Of a DNA stretch of 40,149 nt, positions 14,030 to 22,258 are shown piece by piece. This DNA is from a virus. The notes under the pieces were generated by a model. That model saw nothing but the letters and a program-made list of their open reading frames with translations. It was not told the DNA's origin and did no database searches. Position 1 is the stretch's first letter; every line of letters starts with the position of its first letter. The DNA is taken from positions 1-40,149 of IMG/VR virus record IMGVR_UViG_3300009320_000394; one strand, 5' to 3'. The position numbers were made by a program, and so were the translations under genes.

Positions 14030-16344
14030 CGGTTCACCAACCTTTGACAAAGATCAACAATCCGCTTTTGCAGCACTGTCCACGACCACATCTGCACCCG
14101 GTCATAGCAGCGCCTCGCAACATCTTGGCGCAACTCCACATCCTGCTTCAGCTTCAGAATCGCCTGTGCCACCGTCGCCGGGGCTACTTGACATAATAGC
14201 CCTGCGGTGTGCCAAGTGTCCCAGTGGGCCACCGGAAGGTAGATTGGTGCATCGCCCCAAATCTCCTCGCGCACGCCGTTGTCCTTGGGGCAGATGAGCG
14301 GAACCCCACAAGCACTTGATTCCATAGCTGGGAGTCCGAATCCCTCTGCCTGACTCACATCGCAGAACACATCCATCAGATTGTATCTCTGCACCATATT
14401 CAGGCTCACCATATTGTACGCCCTGGCTTCCTCAATGCTCTGCGTCTCGGGCACATCAATCTCAATCGGCTTGTCGTAGGGAATCCCCCGCACTTGCTGC
14501 GCTAGGTCTGGTGGGAAGAATACCTTGCTGCCCAGACCTCGATAGTCCACCATCTGTCTCAGGGGATAGGCCCCAAGCTGATTCTGTTCATCGGGATTGG
14601 TGTGTAAGTACAAGACAATGTCCTCATGCCCCTCTCGCACCAGTATCTCCAGCGCATCCAAGAGCGTAGGCAACGACTTCACGCGCTTATTACGAGCTAC
14701 AAAACCTGCGACAAACTTATCCCCCCACCCAACCGCATACCTCATCTTGGCCCTCGTCTCGTTGTCCAAGGGCTTGAAATCGGCGTGCTCAATGCCGTGC
14801 GGGGCGACCTCAACCTTGCACTTGAACTGACTCATGATGGCCTTGGCTCCCCACTGGGTGTAGGTGATGGGCACTCCTCCCTTGAGCCAAGTTGCCTTCG
14901 CCATCTCCCCGTATGCGTTCATCAGGGGAAGCGATTCCACCGGGAAGTAGACGATCAGCGGCGATTCCCACTGCAATTCCTCCAGCGTGCGCAGGAACTC
15001 GTAGCAGTTGCCCGGGTCATAGTTCATGTAGAGCACATCAGGCTTCTCAACCCGCAGGAACTCCCCTAGCAGGTTCAGCCCCGACTGGTTGCACCATGAG
15101 CACCCCCTCCAGATGGTCACAGGGTCGTTCCTGTAGCGGCGGGGATTGGGGTCGTAGTCGTACATGCCGAGGCAGGCCACCTGAAAACCCTCTTGGCACA
15201 GGCCGTCCACGACCATTCTGGTCACCACCCCGAAGCCTGTTGTGATCCGTGGACTGTCGGATAGCACACCAACCTTGATCTCCTCAATCGGCTTCTTTCG
15301 CGGGAATATCTTCGCCTTGCCCACATTCGGCGGGATGAGCACTGGCGCTTCCGTGACTTCCAAGAGGGGCCGCGTCATGGCCTCCAGGCTGAAATCCAAC
15401 GCCCTTTCCTGCATCATGGTGCGCAGGATCTTCGCCTTTTCGGGATTCTCAATCAGTTCCAGCGTGTTCTGAACCAAGTCGTCAGGCTCATCCCAAGTCA
15501 GGCAACCGATTTCAGTGATCCCGCCCGAGTTATGGACAATAGGGATCGCTCCCGCAGCCATAGCCTCCACGGCGACTATTCCGAAATGCTCTTTTCCACT
15601 TGGTGCGGTGCTTTTGTAGCCTGCCCCATGCCAATAGTAACTCGCATGGCCCAGAAGCTCCCTCAGTTCCTGCCTGTCAATGTCATGGTGGAAATGCACC
15701 CGCCAGTCAGCCTCAGCCTTGACCTTGTCCAAGTACTTCGTGTGCTGGATGGAGCCCACTAGGTGCAGCTCCCACTCATCCGGATCAGGCAGATAGTCAG
15801 TGAGGCGCTTGAAGGCCCGAATGAGCCACAGGTGGTTCTTGTTGTTCCCCCCGGGCACATCAAAGAAGCGGCCAATGCTGACGATGCTCTTCGTCTTCTC
15901 CAGCGGCTTGAGATCCTCAGTGTGGACTGCTGGATATACGACTTCCGCGTCCCTGCCCCAGTAGCGCTTGATCCACTTGGCGCAGAAGTCGCTGATGGTG
16001 ACGATGCTATCGTACCCCGACACATCCCAGTCGGGGTGCTGGGGGAAGAGCACGAAGAGGATATTGCGTCGGGCGTGGGGCGGCAGGATCGTGGAGTGCG
16101 AGATATTCAGCTGCATATCGTACTGCTGCCAGTTGAAGTTGTCAGGGATCGCTCGCCAGTTCAGGTCTGAGATGTCAAGGCCATACTCGTCTGCGCCGTA
16201 GAAAGCAGGGAAGTCCGCCGTGGTGAAGACCTCAAGATCGTAGTACTTGTCCAGAATGTGTAGCAGGGCGAAGGTGTACGCCTCTCCGCCGCCGTAGCCA
16301 CCTTGTGCGCCTGTATGACTTGCAAAAGCCGCGATGGTGCTCAT
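14026..16344 (-). CDS. Double GT4 glycosyltransferase fusion
   Basis: A 772-residue protein containing two complete GT-B folds. Domain one spans residues 1-330, with its donor-binding E-x7-E motif at Glu252/Glu260 (EHFGIVAVE) and an N-terminal GGYGGGEAY loop. A short linker is followed by domain two, about 353-772, with KVGVLSDSPRITTGFG at its start and E-x7-E at Glu667/Glu675 (EGFGLPAME). Family GT4 enzymes are retaining and use nucleotide-sugar donors. Two linked domains could add two sugars in sequence. The gene overlaps both neighbours by four bases. Confidence 0.9.
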   Translation of the reverse strand: MSTIAAFASHTGAQGGYGGGEAYTFALLHILDKYYDLEVFTTADFPAFYGADEYGLDISDLNWRAIPDNFNWQQYDMQLNISHSTILPPHARRNILFVLFPQHPDWDVSGYDSIVTISDFCAKWIKRYWGRDAEVVYPAVHTEDLKPLEKTKSIVSIGRFFDVPGGNNKNHLWLIRAFKRLTDYLPDPDEWELHLVGSIQHTKYLDKVKAEADWRVHFHHDIDRQELRELLGHASYYWHGAGYKSTAPSGKEHFGIVAVEAMAAGAIPIVHNSGGITEIGCLTWDEPDDLVQNTLELIENPEKAKILRTMMQERALDFSLEAMTRPLLEVTEAPVLIPPNVGKAKIFPRKKPIEEIKVGVLSDSPRITTGFGVVTRMVVDGLCQEGFQVACLGMYDYDPNPRRYRNDPVTIWRGCSWCNQSGLNLLGEFLRVEKPDVLYMNYDPGNCYEFLRTLEELQWESPLIVYFPVESLPLMNAYGEMAKATWLKGGVPITYTQWGAKAIMSQFKCKVEVAPHGIEHADFKPLDNETRAKMRYAVGWGDKFVAGFVARNKRVKSLPTLLDALEILVREGHEDIVLYLHTNPDEQNQLGAYPLRQMVDYRGLGSKVFFPPDLAQQVRGIPYDKPIEIDVPETQSIEEARAYNMVSLNMVQRYNLMDVFCDVSQAEGFGLPAMESSACGVPLICPKDNGVREEIWGDAPIYLPVAHWDTWHTAGLLCQVAPATVAQAILKLKQDVELRQDVARRCYDRVQMWSWTVLQKRIVDLCQRLVNR

Positions 16345-17027
16345 ACTACCTCCGGCACATCCTTGATGACATACTTCCGCTCCGTCAGATCGCCCTTCTT
16401 GTCAAAGCCACTTCCGGGGATGGTCATGTAGAGCGCCTCCCTCTCCTCCCGCCTTGATCTGTGCAACCATCCGAAATGCTTCATGTTCACGTGCCAGTTC
16501 CAGATATTCTGTTCTGGGATGTCGGCCAACTCGCCATCCTTCCTCAGCGTCACATGCTCGTGAACCTGACCCACCCATTGTAGGCCGTCAATGTTCCGAA
16601 AGATGCGCGGCCACGTCTCCCACCCACCGCAGTCAGCAGCGTAGTGCTCTGTATCGGGATACAGGTTCATCTGCCTGACCCTGACAGCCAGACAGGTCTC
16701 AGGCAGGGAGGCCAACACCCTGCGGATGCCCCGACGCACATCTCGGCTTGCCATCTCGTCACAGTCCACCCTCATGATCCAGTCCCCGGTGGCGTGCTCA
16801 AAGGAGATTTGGCGCTGGTTGCCGAAATGGTCTTGCCATTCAACTATTCCGTACTTGACCCGATTCTGGGCATGGCTCTTAGCCCACTCCTCAATGATGC
16901 TTCCTGTGTTATCAAGTGAGCCACCGTCAATTATCACCACCTCGTCGGCGTAGGGCCGAATTGAGTCAAGAGCTTGTTCAATATAGCGCTCCTCGTCCAA
17001 AGCGATGAGGCAAACACTAATTCTCAA
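16341..17027 (-). CDS. Family 2 glycosyltransferase (GT-A)
   Basis: A 228-residue protein with the GT2 start MRISVCLIALDEERYIEQAL, the nucleotide-binding segment VVIIDGGSLDNT, and the metal-binding DCD in IMRVDCDE at about residues 86-93. FGNQRQISFEHATGDW is typical of the KdtX/WaaE-like branch that acts on lipid-linked or lipopolysaccharide-type glycans. QWVGQVHEHV supplies the conserved acceptor-side motif. No membrane anchor is seen, so it is probably cytoplasmic. Its end overlaps the double GT4 gene as ATGA. Confidence 0.9.
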   Translation of the reverse strand: MRISVCLIALDEERYIEQALDSIRPYADEVVIIDGGSLDNTGSIIEEWAKSHAQNRVKYGIVEWQDHFGNQRQISFEHATGDWIMRVDCDEMASRDVRRGIRRVLASLPETCLAVRVRQMNLYPDTEHYAADCGGWETWPRIFRNIDGLQWVGQVHEHVTLRKDGELADIPEQNIWNWHVNMKHFGWLHRSRREEREALYMTIPGSGFDKKGDLTERKYVIKDVPEVV

Positions 17028-17040
17028 AGTAGACCCCCCT

Positions 17041-17259
17041 TTATCCTAACCAGTCTATCTCGGGACCCTCAAGAAGCAGTGCCTTGCCGTCAAAGTCAGG
17101 GACTCTCGCTTCAACCAATCGCCCTGTTCTCTGAGATGGATATCCATCAGGTCCACCATAGTAAGAAACTCGGACATAAATTGCCAAGTCGCCGTATTTC
17201 TCAACGTGGCTCCGAAGTATGGGAAGCAAGTCGTTTATGGTAATTGCGTCAAGGCTCAT
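17041..17259 (-). CDS. Small conserved-looking phage protein (72 residues)
   Basis: Starts within the end of the preceding GT4 gene and ends 13 bases before the next. The sequence SLDAITINDLLPILRSHVEKYGDLAIYVRV has the look of a small alpha/beta phage family in which a helix (DLLPLLR) is followed by a GDLPVYV strand and a KALLLEGPE strand near the end. The function is unknown. Its conserved type and tight packing support it as real. Confidence 0.7.
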   Translation of the reverse strand: MSLDAITINDLLPILRSHVEKYGDLAIYVRVSYYGGPDGYPSQRTGRLVEARVPDFDGKALLLEGPEIDWLG

Positions 17260-18259
17260 TGAAATAGATCTCCCTCAGCCGTTCTCCCACGGACCTAGCT
17301 GAAAACCGCTTCAGCGCATCCTTCCGCGCCTTCTCGCTGTACGCCCTCCAGACACTAGGATTGAGCAGCAACCCCCCTATCCCCTGATGCAGCAGATTCC
17401 ACATCCTAGCCGGAACGAGCCACCCCGTCTGGCCATGAATCACAATCTCTCCCGGCCCGCCGCAGGAGGTGCTCACCACTGGTGTCCCGCTGGCCAGCGC
17501 CTCGATGAACACCTGCCCGAACTGCTCCAGCCACTCCCCGAAGGGGTCACGACTGCCCAGCGGATACGAGGGACATGAGAATATCTTGGCCCTTCTCATT
17601 CTCTCCGCCATCTCCGTGCGCGTCAGAAACCCCAGCCACTCAATGTTCACCCCTGACCTGAAGGCCCACATATTGTAGAAATCGCGGTCATCCTCAGAAA
17701 CCTCTCCAGCGACCCAGAGAGCGGCTGAGATGCCCTTCATGGCCCATATCAGGTCTTTCAGCCCCTTCTCTGGCACAACGCGGCCACAGAAGAACACGGC
17801 ATCCTCTCGTCGCTCCAGGGGCAGCGGCTGGAACTCCTCGGTGTCCACTGCGGCCGGAACCACCGCTATCTTCTCCTCGGGCACGCCATCCCAGACCAGT
17901 GCATCGTGGATCATGCGTGTCCGGGCGACGAACTTCCAAGCGTGTTTCATTACACCCTTGCTGTATGTGTCGTGGTTCTTGCCCAGCAAGTTGTCCCAAG
18001 CAGAGATGACCACATAGGCGTGCCGCTTGACAAAGTACTGCGCCCACTCGTAATGCGGATCAGCCACATCAATCACATCAGGGTTGATCTCTTCCAGCAC
18101 CTGCCAAGGCTGGCTGTAGACGAAGGGGATGACGTTCGGAACATTGACAGGCTTTGTGCCACAGGCGTAGACCTCAATGTCGTCGTTGGCGATGCTGGAG
18201 AATGTGGTTATGTCCCATTCGTTTATCCTGTCGTGCCGCACAATCGCTAAACGCAGCAT
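17249..18259 (-). CDS. GT4 glycosyltransferase
   Basis: A 336-residue GT-B enzyme with GGGAGGTGGT before the ATG. The N-terminal acceptor domain starts MLRLAIVRHDRINEWD. The C-terminal donor domain carries AVFFCGRVVPEKGLKDLI (residues about 154-171) and the E-x7-E motif at Glu245/Glu253 (EQFGQVFIEALASGTPVV), followed by GGPGEIV and GWLVP. It transfers a sugar from a nucleotide donor. There is no signal or membrane segment. It lies directly after the orotate phosphoribosyltransferase gene. Confidence 0.92.
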   Translation of the reverse strand: MLRLAIVRHDRINEWDITTFSSIANDDIEVYACGTKPVNVPNVIPFVYSQPWQVLEEINPDVIDVADPHYEWAQYFVKRHAYVVISAWDNLLGKNHDTYSKGVMKHAWKFVARTRMIHDALVWDGVPEEKIAVVPAAVDTEEFQPLPLERREDAVFFCGRVVPEKGLKDLIWAMKGISAALWVAGEVSEDDRDFYNMWAFRSGVNIEWLGFLTRTEMAERMRRAKIFSCPSYPLGSRDPFGEWLEQFGQVFIEALASGTPVVSTSCGGPGEIVIHGQTGWLVPARMWNLLHQGIGGLLLNPSVWRAYSEKARKDALKRFSARSVGERLREIYFNEP

Positions 18260-18299
18260 ACCACCTCCCTCATTGAGTCACGGCCCAGTGATGGCGAGT

Positions 18300-18878
18300 T
18301 CAGCCCGCAACGCTCTGTTCGTCATTATCCACCCCCAGATCGTGCTTGGTAAAGACGGCAGCATAGTCATAACCGGCTTCTGTGATAGCCTCCAACCCGC
18401 CTTCAAGCCTATCCACCAGCGCCACTACCATCACTACTTGACATCCCTGATCTTCGGCAGCTCTCACAGCTTTGAGAAGCGAACTGCCCGTTGTGACAAC
18501 ATCATCCACAATCGCCACTCGCAGCCCGTCTTCATTGGGCAGTGGCCCTTCGATCAGCTGGCCGTCACCGTGACGCTTTGGTCCTTCTTTTCTCACAAGG
18601 AAAGCCGGTATGGGCCTTCCCTCATCGTAGCTCTGTCGCGCCACGGCAGTCACTATAGGATCGGCTCCCATAGTGGGTCCACCAATGGTTTGTACTTCTG
18701 CACCCTCCAGCAAGTCAAGAACTACCTTGCCTACGAGTTTTATGCCTTCAGGATCTAGGGTTACCATCTTGGCATTGATGTAGTAGCTGCTCTGAGTGCC
18801 AGAAGCTAGCTCATAAGTCCCATGCTTCAGTGCTCTTGTTCTCAACAGATCAAGAAGCCTACTTCTGGCAGTGCTCAT
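18300..18878 (-). CDS. pyrE: Orotate phosphoribosyltransferase
   Basis: A 192-residue protein of full family length. It converts orotate and PRPP to orotidine 5'-phosphate in UMP synthesis. Visible signatures are ASGTQSSYYINAK (residues 25-37), the catalytic-loop segment FLVRKEGPKRHG (93-104), and the PRPP-binding loop VAIVDDVVTTGSS (121-133). All key residues of the family appear present. The ATG overlaps the upstream gene as ATGA. Within a sugar-building island its likely benefit is to raise UMP and hence UTP, the precursor of UDP-sugars; that link is inference. A pyrimidine enzyme is uncommon in phages. Confidence 0.93.
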   Translation of the reverse strand: MSTARSRLLDLLRTRALKHGTYELASGTQSSYYINAKMVTLDPEGIKLVGKVVLDLLEGAEVQTIGGPTMGADPIVTAVARQSYDEGRPIPAFLVRKEGPKRHGDGQLIEGPLPNEDGLRVAIVDDVVTTGSSLLKAVRAAEDQGCQVVMVVALVDRLEGGLEAITEAGYDYAAVFTKHDLGVDNDEQSVAG

Positions 18879-19129
18879 GTGTTCTTCTCCTCTGGTTCAT
18901 ATGGCAGGGTGCCGCGCCGTTCCCTGATTCCGTAGATTATTCCGCAGGCTTCCTCCCGTGTAAGAACAGCGTCACATGCTGGACATTGGAAACTGTCACA
19001 GGGCATCCGTGTGGCTTCAATGCGTAGGCCATTCTCTCGGCAGACATGAGCTGCAGTAAGAAGAAGCGAACCAAGCCAACTCAACCACCATCCTGGGTAG
19101 TCCAGCGCTCCTGACTCACCGTAAATCAT
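18875..19129 (-). CDS. Small Cys-containing protein of unknown function (84 residues)
   Basis: Begins inside the last codons of the GT2 gene at ATG 19129 and ends as an ATGA junction with the orotate phosphoribosyltransferase gene. A hydrophobic N-terminal part (WWLSWLGSLLLTAAHVC) is followed by CDSFQCPACDAVLTREEAC, which could hold a zinc ion. The acidic tail is PEEKNT. No family is recognised. Confidence 0.7.
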   Translation of the reverse strand: MIYGESGALDYPGWWLSWLGSLLLTAAHVCRENGLRIEATRMPCDSFQCPACDAVLTREEACGIIYGIRERRGTLPYEPEEKNT

Positions 19130-19799
19130 GTTCCTCCCTCATCGCCATTGCCGCCTCTGTCAAATGATAAACGACCGCGGGGCTGAAAGCGCACATAAAG
19201 CCGAGCTTCCAAGCTCGGAAGACATATTGTCTATCGCTCTTGTCGTACTGCTCACCTGGTGGCCCGGGGGGAAAATCGCCCAAGGCGAAGTAGCAGTCCT
19301 TCCGTAGCATCATCAGTGCGCCCGTGACCCAAGGTACTAACCGCTCACCCCAGTAAATGCAATTCGGCTCATGGTCCCCATAGTGATAGCCACCACCGTA
19401 GGCCCCAGCGTGAGCGATGAGACCGCTCCCCAACAGCAGCTTGCATCCCACAATCGCTGCCCCTGTCCTCGTCGCTGTTGACAGCATCGTCTCCAGCCAG
19501 TGAGGGGTCACTATCGTGTCCGAGTTCAGCAGCAGATACCACTCTGGGTTGACATGCTCCCTCAGCCACCTCAGTCCTTCGTTCACTGCCCTCGTGAACC
19601 TGATGTTCGGCGTGAAGACCAAGTTCAACCAGCCTTCTTGGGCAAGTGATAGCAGCCACTCGGCTGTGCCATCCTTGCTCCCATCGTCCACGACGCACAG
19701 GGAGAAAAGGTGATGCGGTGTGTGCATAAACAGGGAGTCAAGGCAGCGTTCTAGGAAAAACCGATCTTGAAATGAGGGAACCACTAGGCCCACATGCAC
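19116..19799 (-). CDS. Family 2 glycosyltransferase
   Basis: A 227-residue GT-A enzyme starting at GTG 19799, which overlaps the previous TAG (TAGTG). The GT2 features are MHVGLVVPSFQDRFFLERCL, LCVVDDGSKDGTAEWL for the nucleotide, LLLNSDTIVTPHWLE with a modified DXD (NSD), and WVTGALMMLRKD on the acceptor side. It resembles rhamnosyl- or glycosyltransferases of O-antigen and S-layer glycan clusters. It follows directly after the small transmembrane gene of the lysis cassette. Confidence 0.92.
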   Translation of the reverse strand: MHVGLVVPSFQDRFFLERCLDSLFMHTPHHLFSLCVVDDGSKDGTAEWLLSLAQEGWLNLVFTPNIRFTRAVNEGLRWLREHVNPEWYLLLNSDTIVTPHWLETMLSTATRTGAAIVGCKLLLGSGLIAHAGAYGGGYHYGDHEPNCIYWGERLVPWVTGALMMLRKDCYFALGDFPPGPPGEQYDKSDRQYVFRAWKLGFMCAFSPAVVYHLTEAAMAMREEHDLR

Positions 19800-19906
19800 T
19801 ACCGTTTCCTCCTCACAGCGAATGCCAAAGCGATCATCAGACTAGCCCCAAGCACCAGTCCCAGCAAGATGCCTGTCCAGTTAGGAATTGGGCAGTAGAT
19901 TGTCAT
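19799..19906 (-). CDS. Very small single-pass membrane protein (35 residues)
   Basis: Starts at ATG 19906 (MTIYCPIPNWTGILLGLVLG) after AGGGGGTGAAGAAG. One strong transmembrane helix (ILLGLVLGASLMIALAFAV) is followed by RRKR and TAG. The longer open frame upstream lacks a good start. It is placed after the 46-residue two-helix protein and the cell-wall hydrolase, so a holin-accessory or spanin-like role is possible. That role is inferred from position and topology only. Confidence 0.6.
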   Translation of the reverse strand: MTIYCPIPNWTGILLGLVLGASLMIALAFAVRRKR

Positions 19907-19931
19907 CTTCTTCACCCCCTCTTCAGCGGTA

Positions 19932-20072
19932 TCAGCCCACCTTATCTGCCAACCAGATGAGCAAGATGATAGCAATGACGATAGGCAGCACAGCTGCGCT
20001 TCTCGCCCCTCGTCGGCCAGCGACCAGATAGGCAAACAGAACGAATAGGACAAAGCCTATGAGACACGTCAC
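19932..20072 (-). CDS. Two-helix small membrane protein, holin candidate (46 residues)
   Basis: A gene shorter than usual gene-finding limits. It starts at GTG 20072, with AAAAGGAGGATGAGAAT giving an ideal ribosome site. It reads MTCLIGFVLFVLFAYLVAG, a basic turn (RRGARS), then AAVLPIVIAIILLIWLADKV. Two hydrophobic helices with a short charged loop and a start just after the cell-wall hydrolase fit a small holin that lets the lysin cross the membrane. No sequence family is recognised, so the holin role is a positional inference. Confidence 0.65.
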   Translation of the reverse strand: MTCLIGFVLFVLFAYLVAGRRGARSAAVLPIVIAIILLIWLADKVG

Positions 20073-20102
20073 ATTCTCATCCTCCTTTTCAACTGCCTCA
20101 TC

Positions 20103-20555
20103 TTATTCCAGTACCACAGCCTCAGAAGGAGTGACAAGATCCAAAGTACAGAGAACGATAGTGCCACCGCCGCTGGGGGAATCAGCCATTCGTTCACCAG
20201 GAAACTCCTTGTAGAGATGCAGCCGAAATATCGGGCCAGAGCCATAGATCATGTCCCCTTCGGGGAATCCAAGCCATTCCCTATCCTGCTCCGAGAAGGC
20301 GTATAGCATACCACCTGTAGGGTCTCTCTGGCGCCTGAGTATGAGCCTAGCCAAGACTCTGTGATGGTCTGTTGGCTCGCCCCACCCGTTCCACTGTCTA
20401 GGCTGAAACAAGACCTCCATGACGGTGTCAGGGGAATAGGGACTGCTTACCCGATTCATAATCGCGTGACCGATGGCTAACATTGCATCGTCGCCCAAGA
20501 CGCCCGCCTCGCCAACCAAGACAGCAGCCAAGAGGGTAATTATGTCAGGAGACAA
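20103..20555 (-). CDS. SleB-type cell-wall hydrolase (endolysin candidate)
   Basis: A 150-residue protein of the Hydrolase_2/SleB type. The core is LLAAVLVGEAGVLGDDAMLAI read in parts, with catalytic Glu16 in VGEAG, then HAIMNRV (residues 29-35) and VMEVLFQPRQWNGWG, the family's conserved tail. The enzyme cleaves the glycan strands of peptidoglycan. The start appears to be TTG 20555, since a stop lies just upstream in frame; the weak start may limit expression. There is no signal peptide, so it would depend on a holin, and two tiny membrane genes follow. Active site and fold match the family, although the C-terminal 60 residues are not recognisable. Confidence 0.8.
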   Translation of the reverse strand: MSPDIITLLAAVLVGEAGVLGDDAMLAIGHAIMNRVSSPYSPDTVMEVLFQPRQWNGWGEPTDHHRVLARLILRRQRDPTGGMLYAFSEQDREWLGFPEGDMIYGSGPIFRLHLYKEFPGERMADSPSGGGTIVLCTLDLVTPSEAVVLE

Positions 20556-20591
20556 TGCTAATCACGACCCTATGCGTAGTCCTGGTTGTTG

Positions 20592-20993
20592 CTAGCATAC
20601 AATCTCCTTGATCCAAGCGATGAGTGTGCATTCACTCGCACGCCATAGCCAAGACTCCTCAAATCCTCTGTCGCCATTCACATATCGCTTGCGAGCAAAA
20701 GTGCCACTTAGCTTGACAAGCCCAAGCCGTTGTGCGACATAATAGCCGACATACTTCGCATAACCGAGATCACTGTAAGCTGTGTAGAAACCGTTGCCCC
20801 AAAGGTTTCTTATTTCGCCCTCAATCCAGGATGGACCTGAGCCATGCCTTCCCAGCCCATCAAAGAACATTATTGCAAAGACATGAGCTGGTGGCGGCGA
20901 CTCTGAATTGAGCCACTCTTCTTCGTCCTCATCTGTCTCAATCAGAACTTGGCGACCATACACACCTATCTCTGGCGGCAACTCCTTGAGCAT
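20592..20993 (-). CDS. Protein of unknown function (133 residues)
   Basis: Starts at ATG 20993, seven bases after the GT4 stop. It has an acidic stretch (ETDEDEEEWLNSESPPP), an aromatic Gly-rich centre (GNGFYTAYSDLGYAKYVGYY) and Trp-rich C-terminal helices (SWLWRASECTLIAWI). No signal peptide, zinc site or enzyme motif is recognised. It sits between a glycosyltransferase gene and the cell-wall hydrolase gene. Confidence 0.7.
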   Translation of the reverse strand: MLKELPPEIGVYGRQVLIETDEDEEEWLNSESPPPAHVFAIMFFDGLGRHGSGPSWIEGEIRNLWGNGFYTAYSDLGYAKYVGYYVAQRLGLVKLSGTFARKRYVNGDRGFEESWLWRASECTLIAWIKEIVC

Positions 20994-20999
20994 CAGTCC

Positions 21000-22022
21000 C
21001 TATGCCTCCCACACCTCGCCCGTTGAAACGCGCCAGTAGAGTGCTAAGTAGTCTTCGGCCATGTACTTGGAGTGAAACGCATGTGCTCTGACCCTGCACC
21101 CCTCACGGCTGATGTCGCCAACCTGCTCCACATAACTCGCCAAGTCAGCTATCGCCGCCGGGCTGCTCTTCGGAACCAAGAACCCATGCTTGCCATCTTC
21201 CACTAACTCACAGAGAACACCGCTCTCCGTACCCAGAAGCGGAACACCACAGGCCAGCGCCTCGGTCACCACAATGCCTCCCGGCTCCAGCCATCTCAGC
21301 GGATAGAGGAAGGCATAGGCATTCCTGAGCAAATCCATCTTCTCCTGCCCTCCGACCTCCCCCACGAACTCAATGCCCAACTTTTGGCATATCGGCTCGG
21401 CCAGCATGGGCTTTACGACCTGATCCCAGTACTCACTATCCCAGGGCACCCCCGCGATCTTCAGGGGCCGCTTGGACAGCTTGGCGATGTTGATCGCATG
21501 ATCCACTCCCTTGACACGGGTGCAGGCTCCCATGAAAAGCAGATAGTCGTCTGGGTCAGCTTGGAACTCGTAGTCCTCCGTGGGCACACCATTGTAGACA
21601 AAGGGCACATAGTCCCGTAGTTTCATGTGCTCCCTCTGGGCTGCAGAGATGCAGACTTCGTTGACAGTGATGCCCATGCGCGAGTGCACTTGGTGCGTGG
21701 CGATGCAGGGCACATCGTCCCTCAGATGAGCGCGGGCGAACCACTTGTCGTGGGTGATGTCGTGGAAGCAGTCCACCTGGCCTATGAGTTCGTCGGCCAT
21801 GACTGCCTGCAACTGGTCAGACTCATGTAGGTTGTCAAAGTTGGGGTCAAGGGTGAGGACGGTGGCTCCCTTGACATAGCTGTCGGTTTGGGCAATGAGG
21901 GTGACTTGGTGGCCGAGCTTCAGAAGTTCCTGGGAAAGCCACCCAACCATGCGTTCAATTCCTCCATATCGTTGGGGAAAAACCGTAATGCCATTTACAG
22001 GTGCTAGGATGCAGATGTGCAT
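21000..22022 (-). CDS. GT4 glycosyltransferase
   Basis: A 340-residue GT-B enzyme. The N-terminus MHICILAPVNGITVFPQRYG followed by GGIERMVGWLSQEL is the classical GT4 start for UDP- or GDP-sugar enzymes. The donor half has YLLFMGACTRVKGVDHAI (160-177) and E-x7-E at Glu246/Glu254 (EPGGIVVTEALACGVPLL). The start overlaps the preceding stop (TAATG) with GGAGGAA upstream. It probably builds an oligosaccharide with its GT neighbours. Confidence 0.93.
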   Translation of the reverse strand: MHICILAPVNGITVFPQRYGGIERMVGWLSQELLKLGHQVTLIAQTDSYVKGATVLTLDPNFDNLHESDQLQAVMADELIGQVDCFHDITHDKWFARAHLRDDVPCIATHQVHSRMGITVNEVCISAAQREHMKLRDYVPFVYNGVPTEDYEFQADPDDYLLFMGACTRVKGVDHAINIAKLSKRPLKIAGVPWDSEYWDQVVKPMLAEPICQKLGIEFVGEVGGQEKMDLLRNAYAFLYPLRWLEPGGIVVTEALACGVPLLGTESGVLCELVEDGKHGFLVPKSSPAAIADLASYVEQVGDISREGCRVRAHAFHSKYMAEDYLALYWRVSTGEVWEA

Positions 22023-22258
22023 TATTCCTCCTTTGGATCGGTAAACCTAACAAGTGATGGCGAACCTCCTGTGTCAAGGAACTGCTTGAACAGGTCTGGG
22101 GCTATCAGAATGGGCAATGTCACCTCGTAGGATGTCGGAGCTTCCTTGGCGACTCTTTTCCCACAGTAGGTGCATTTCCAAAAATCGGCTCCGAGTCTCT
22201 CATCTTCGTAGAGTTTGTAGTGCGTCATCTTGGCTAGGCAAATCGGGCAAAACATCAC
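22022..22258 (-). CDS. Zinc-ribbon protein (78 residues)
   Basis: Starts ATG ATG at 22258 after a strong AAAAGGAGGAGTG site. Two knuckles, CPICL and CTYCGKR, about 25 residues apart form a probable zinc ribbon. The C-terminal half (EVTLPILIAPDLFKQFLDTGG) is a separate alpha/beta segment. It overlaps the sulfotransferase reading frame by 59 bases, unusually long for this operon. The function is unknown. Confidence 0.7.
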   Translation of the reverse strand: MMFCPICLAKMTHYKLYEDERLGADFWKCTYCGKRVAKEAPTSYEVTLPILIAPDLFKQFLDTGGSPSLVRFTDPKEE

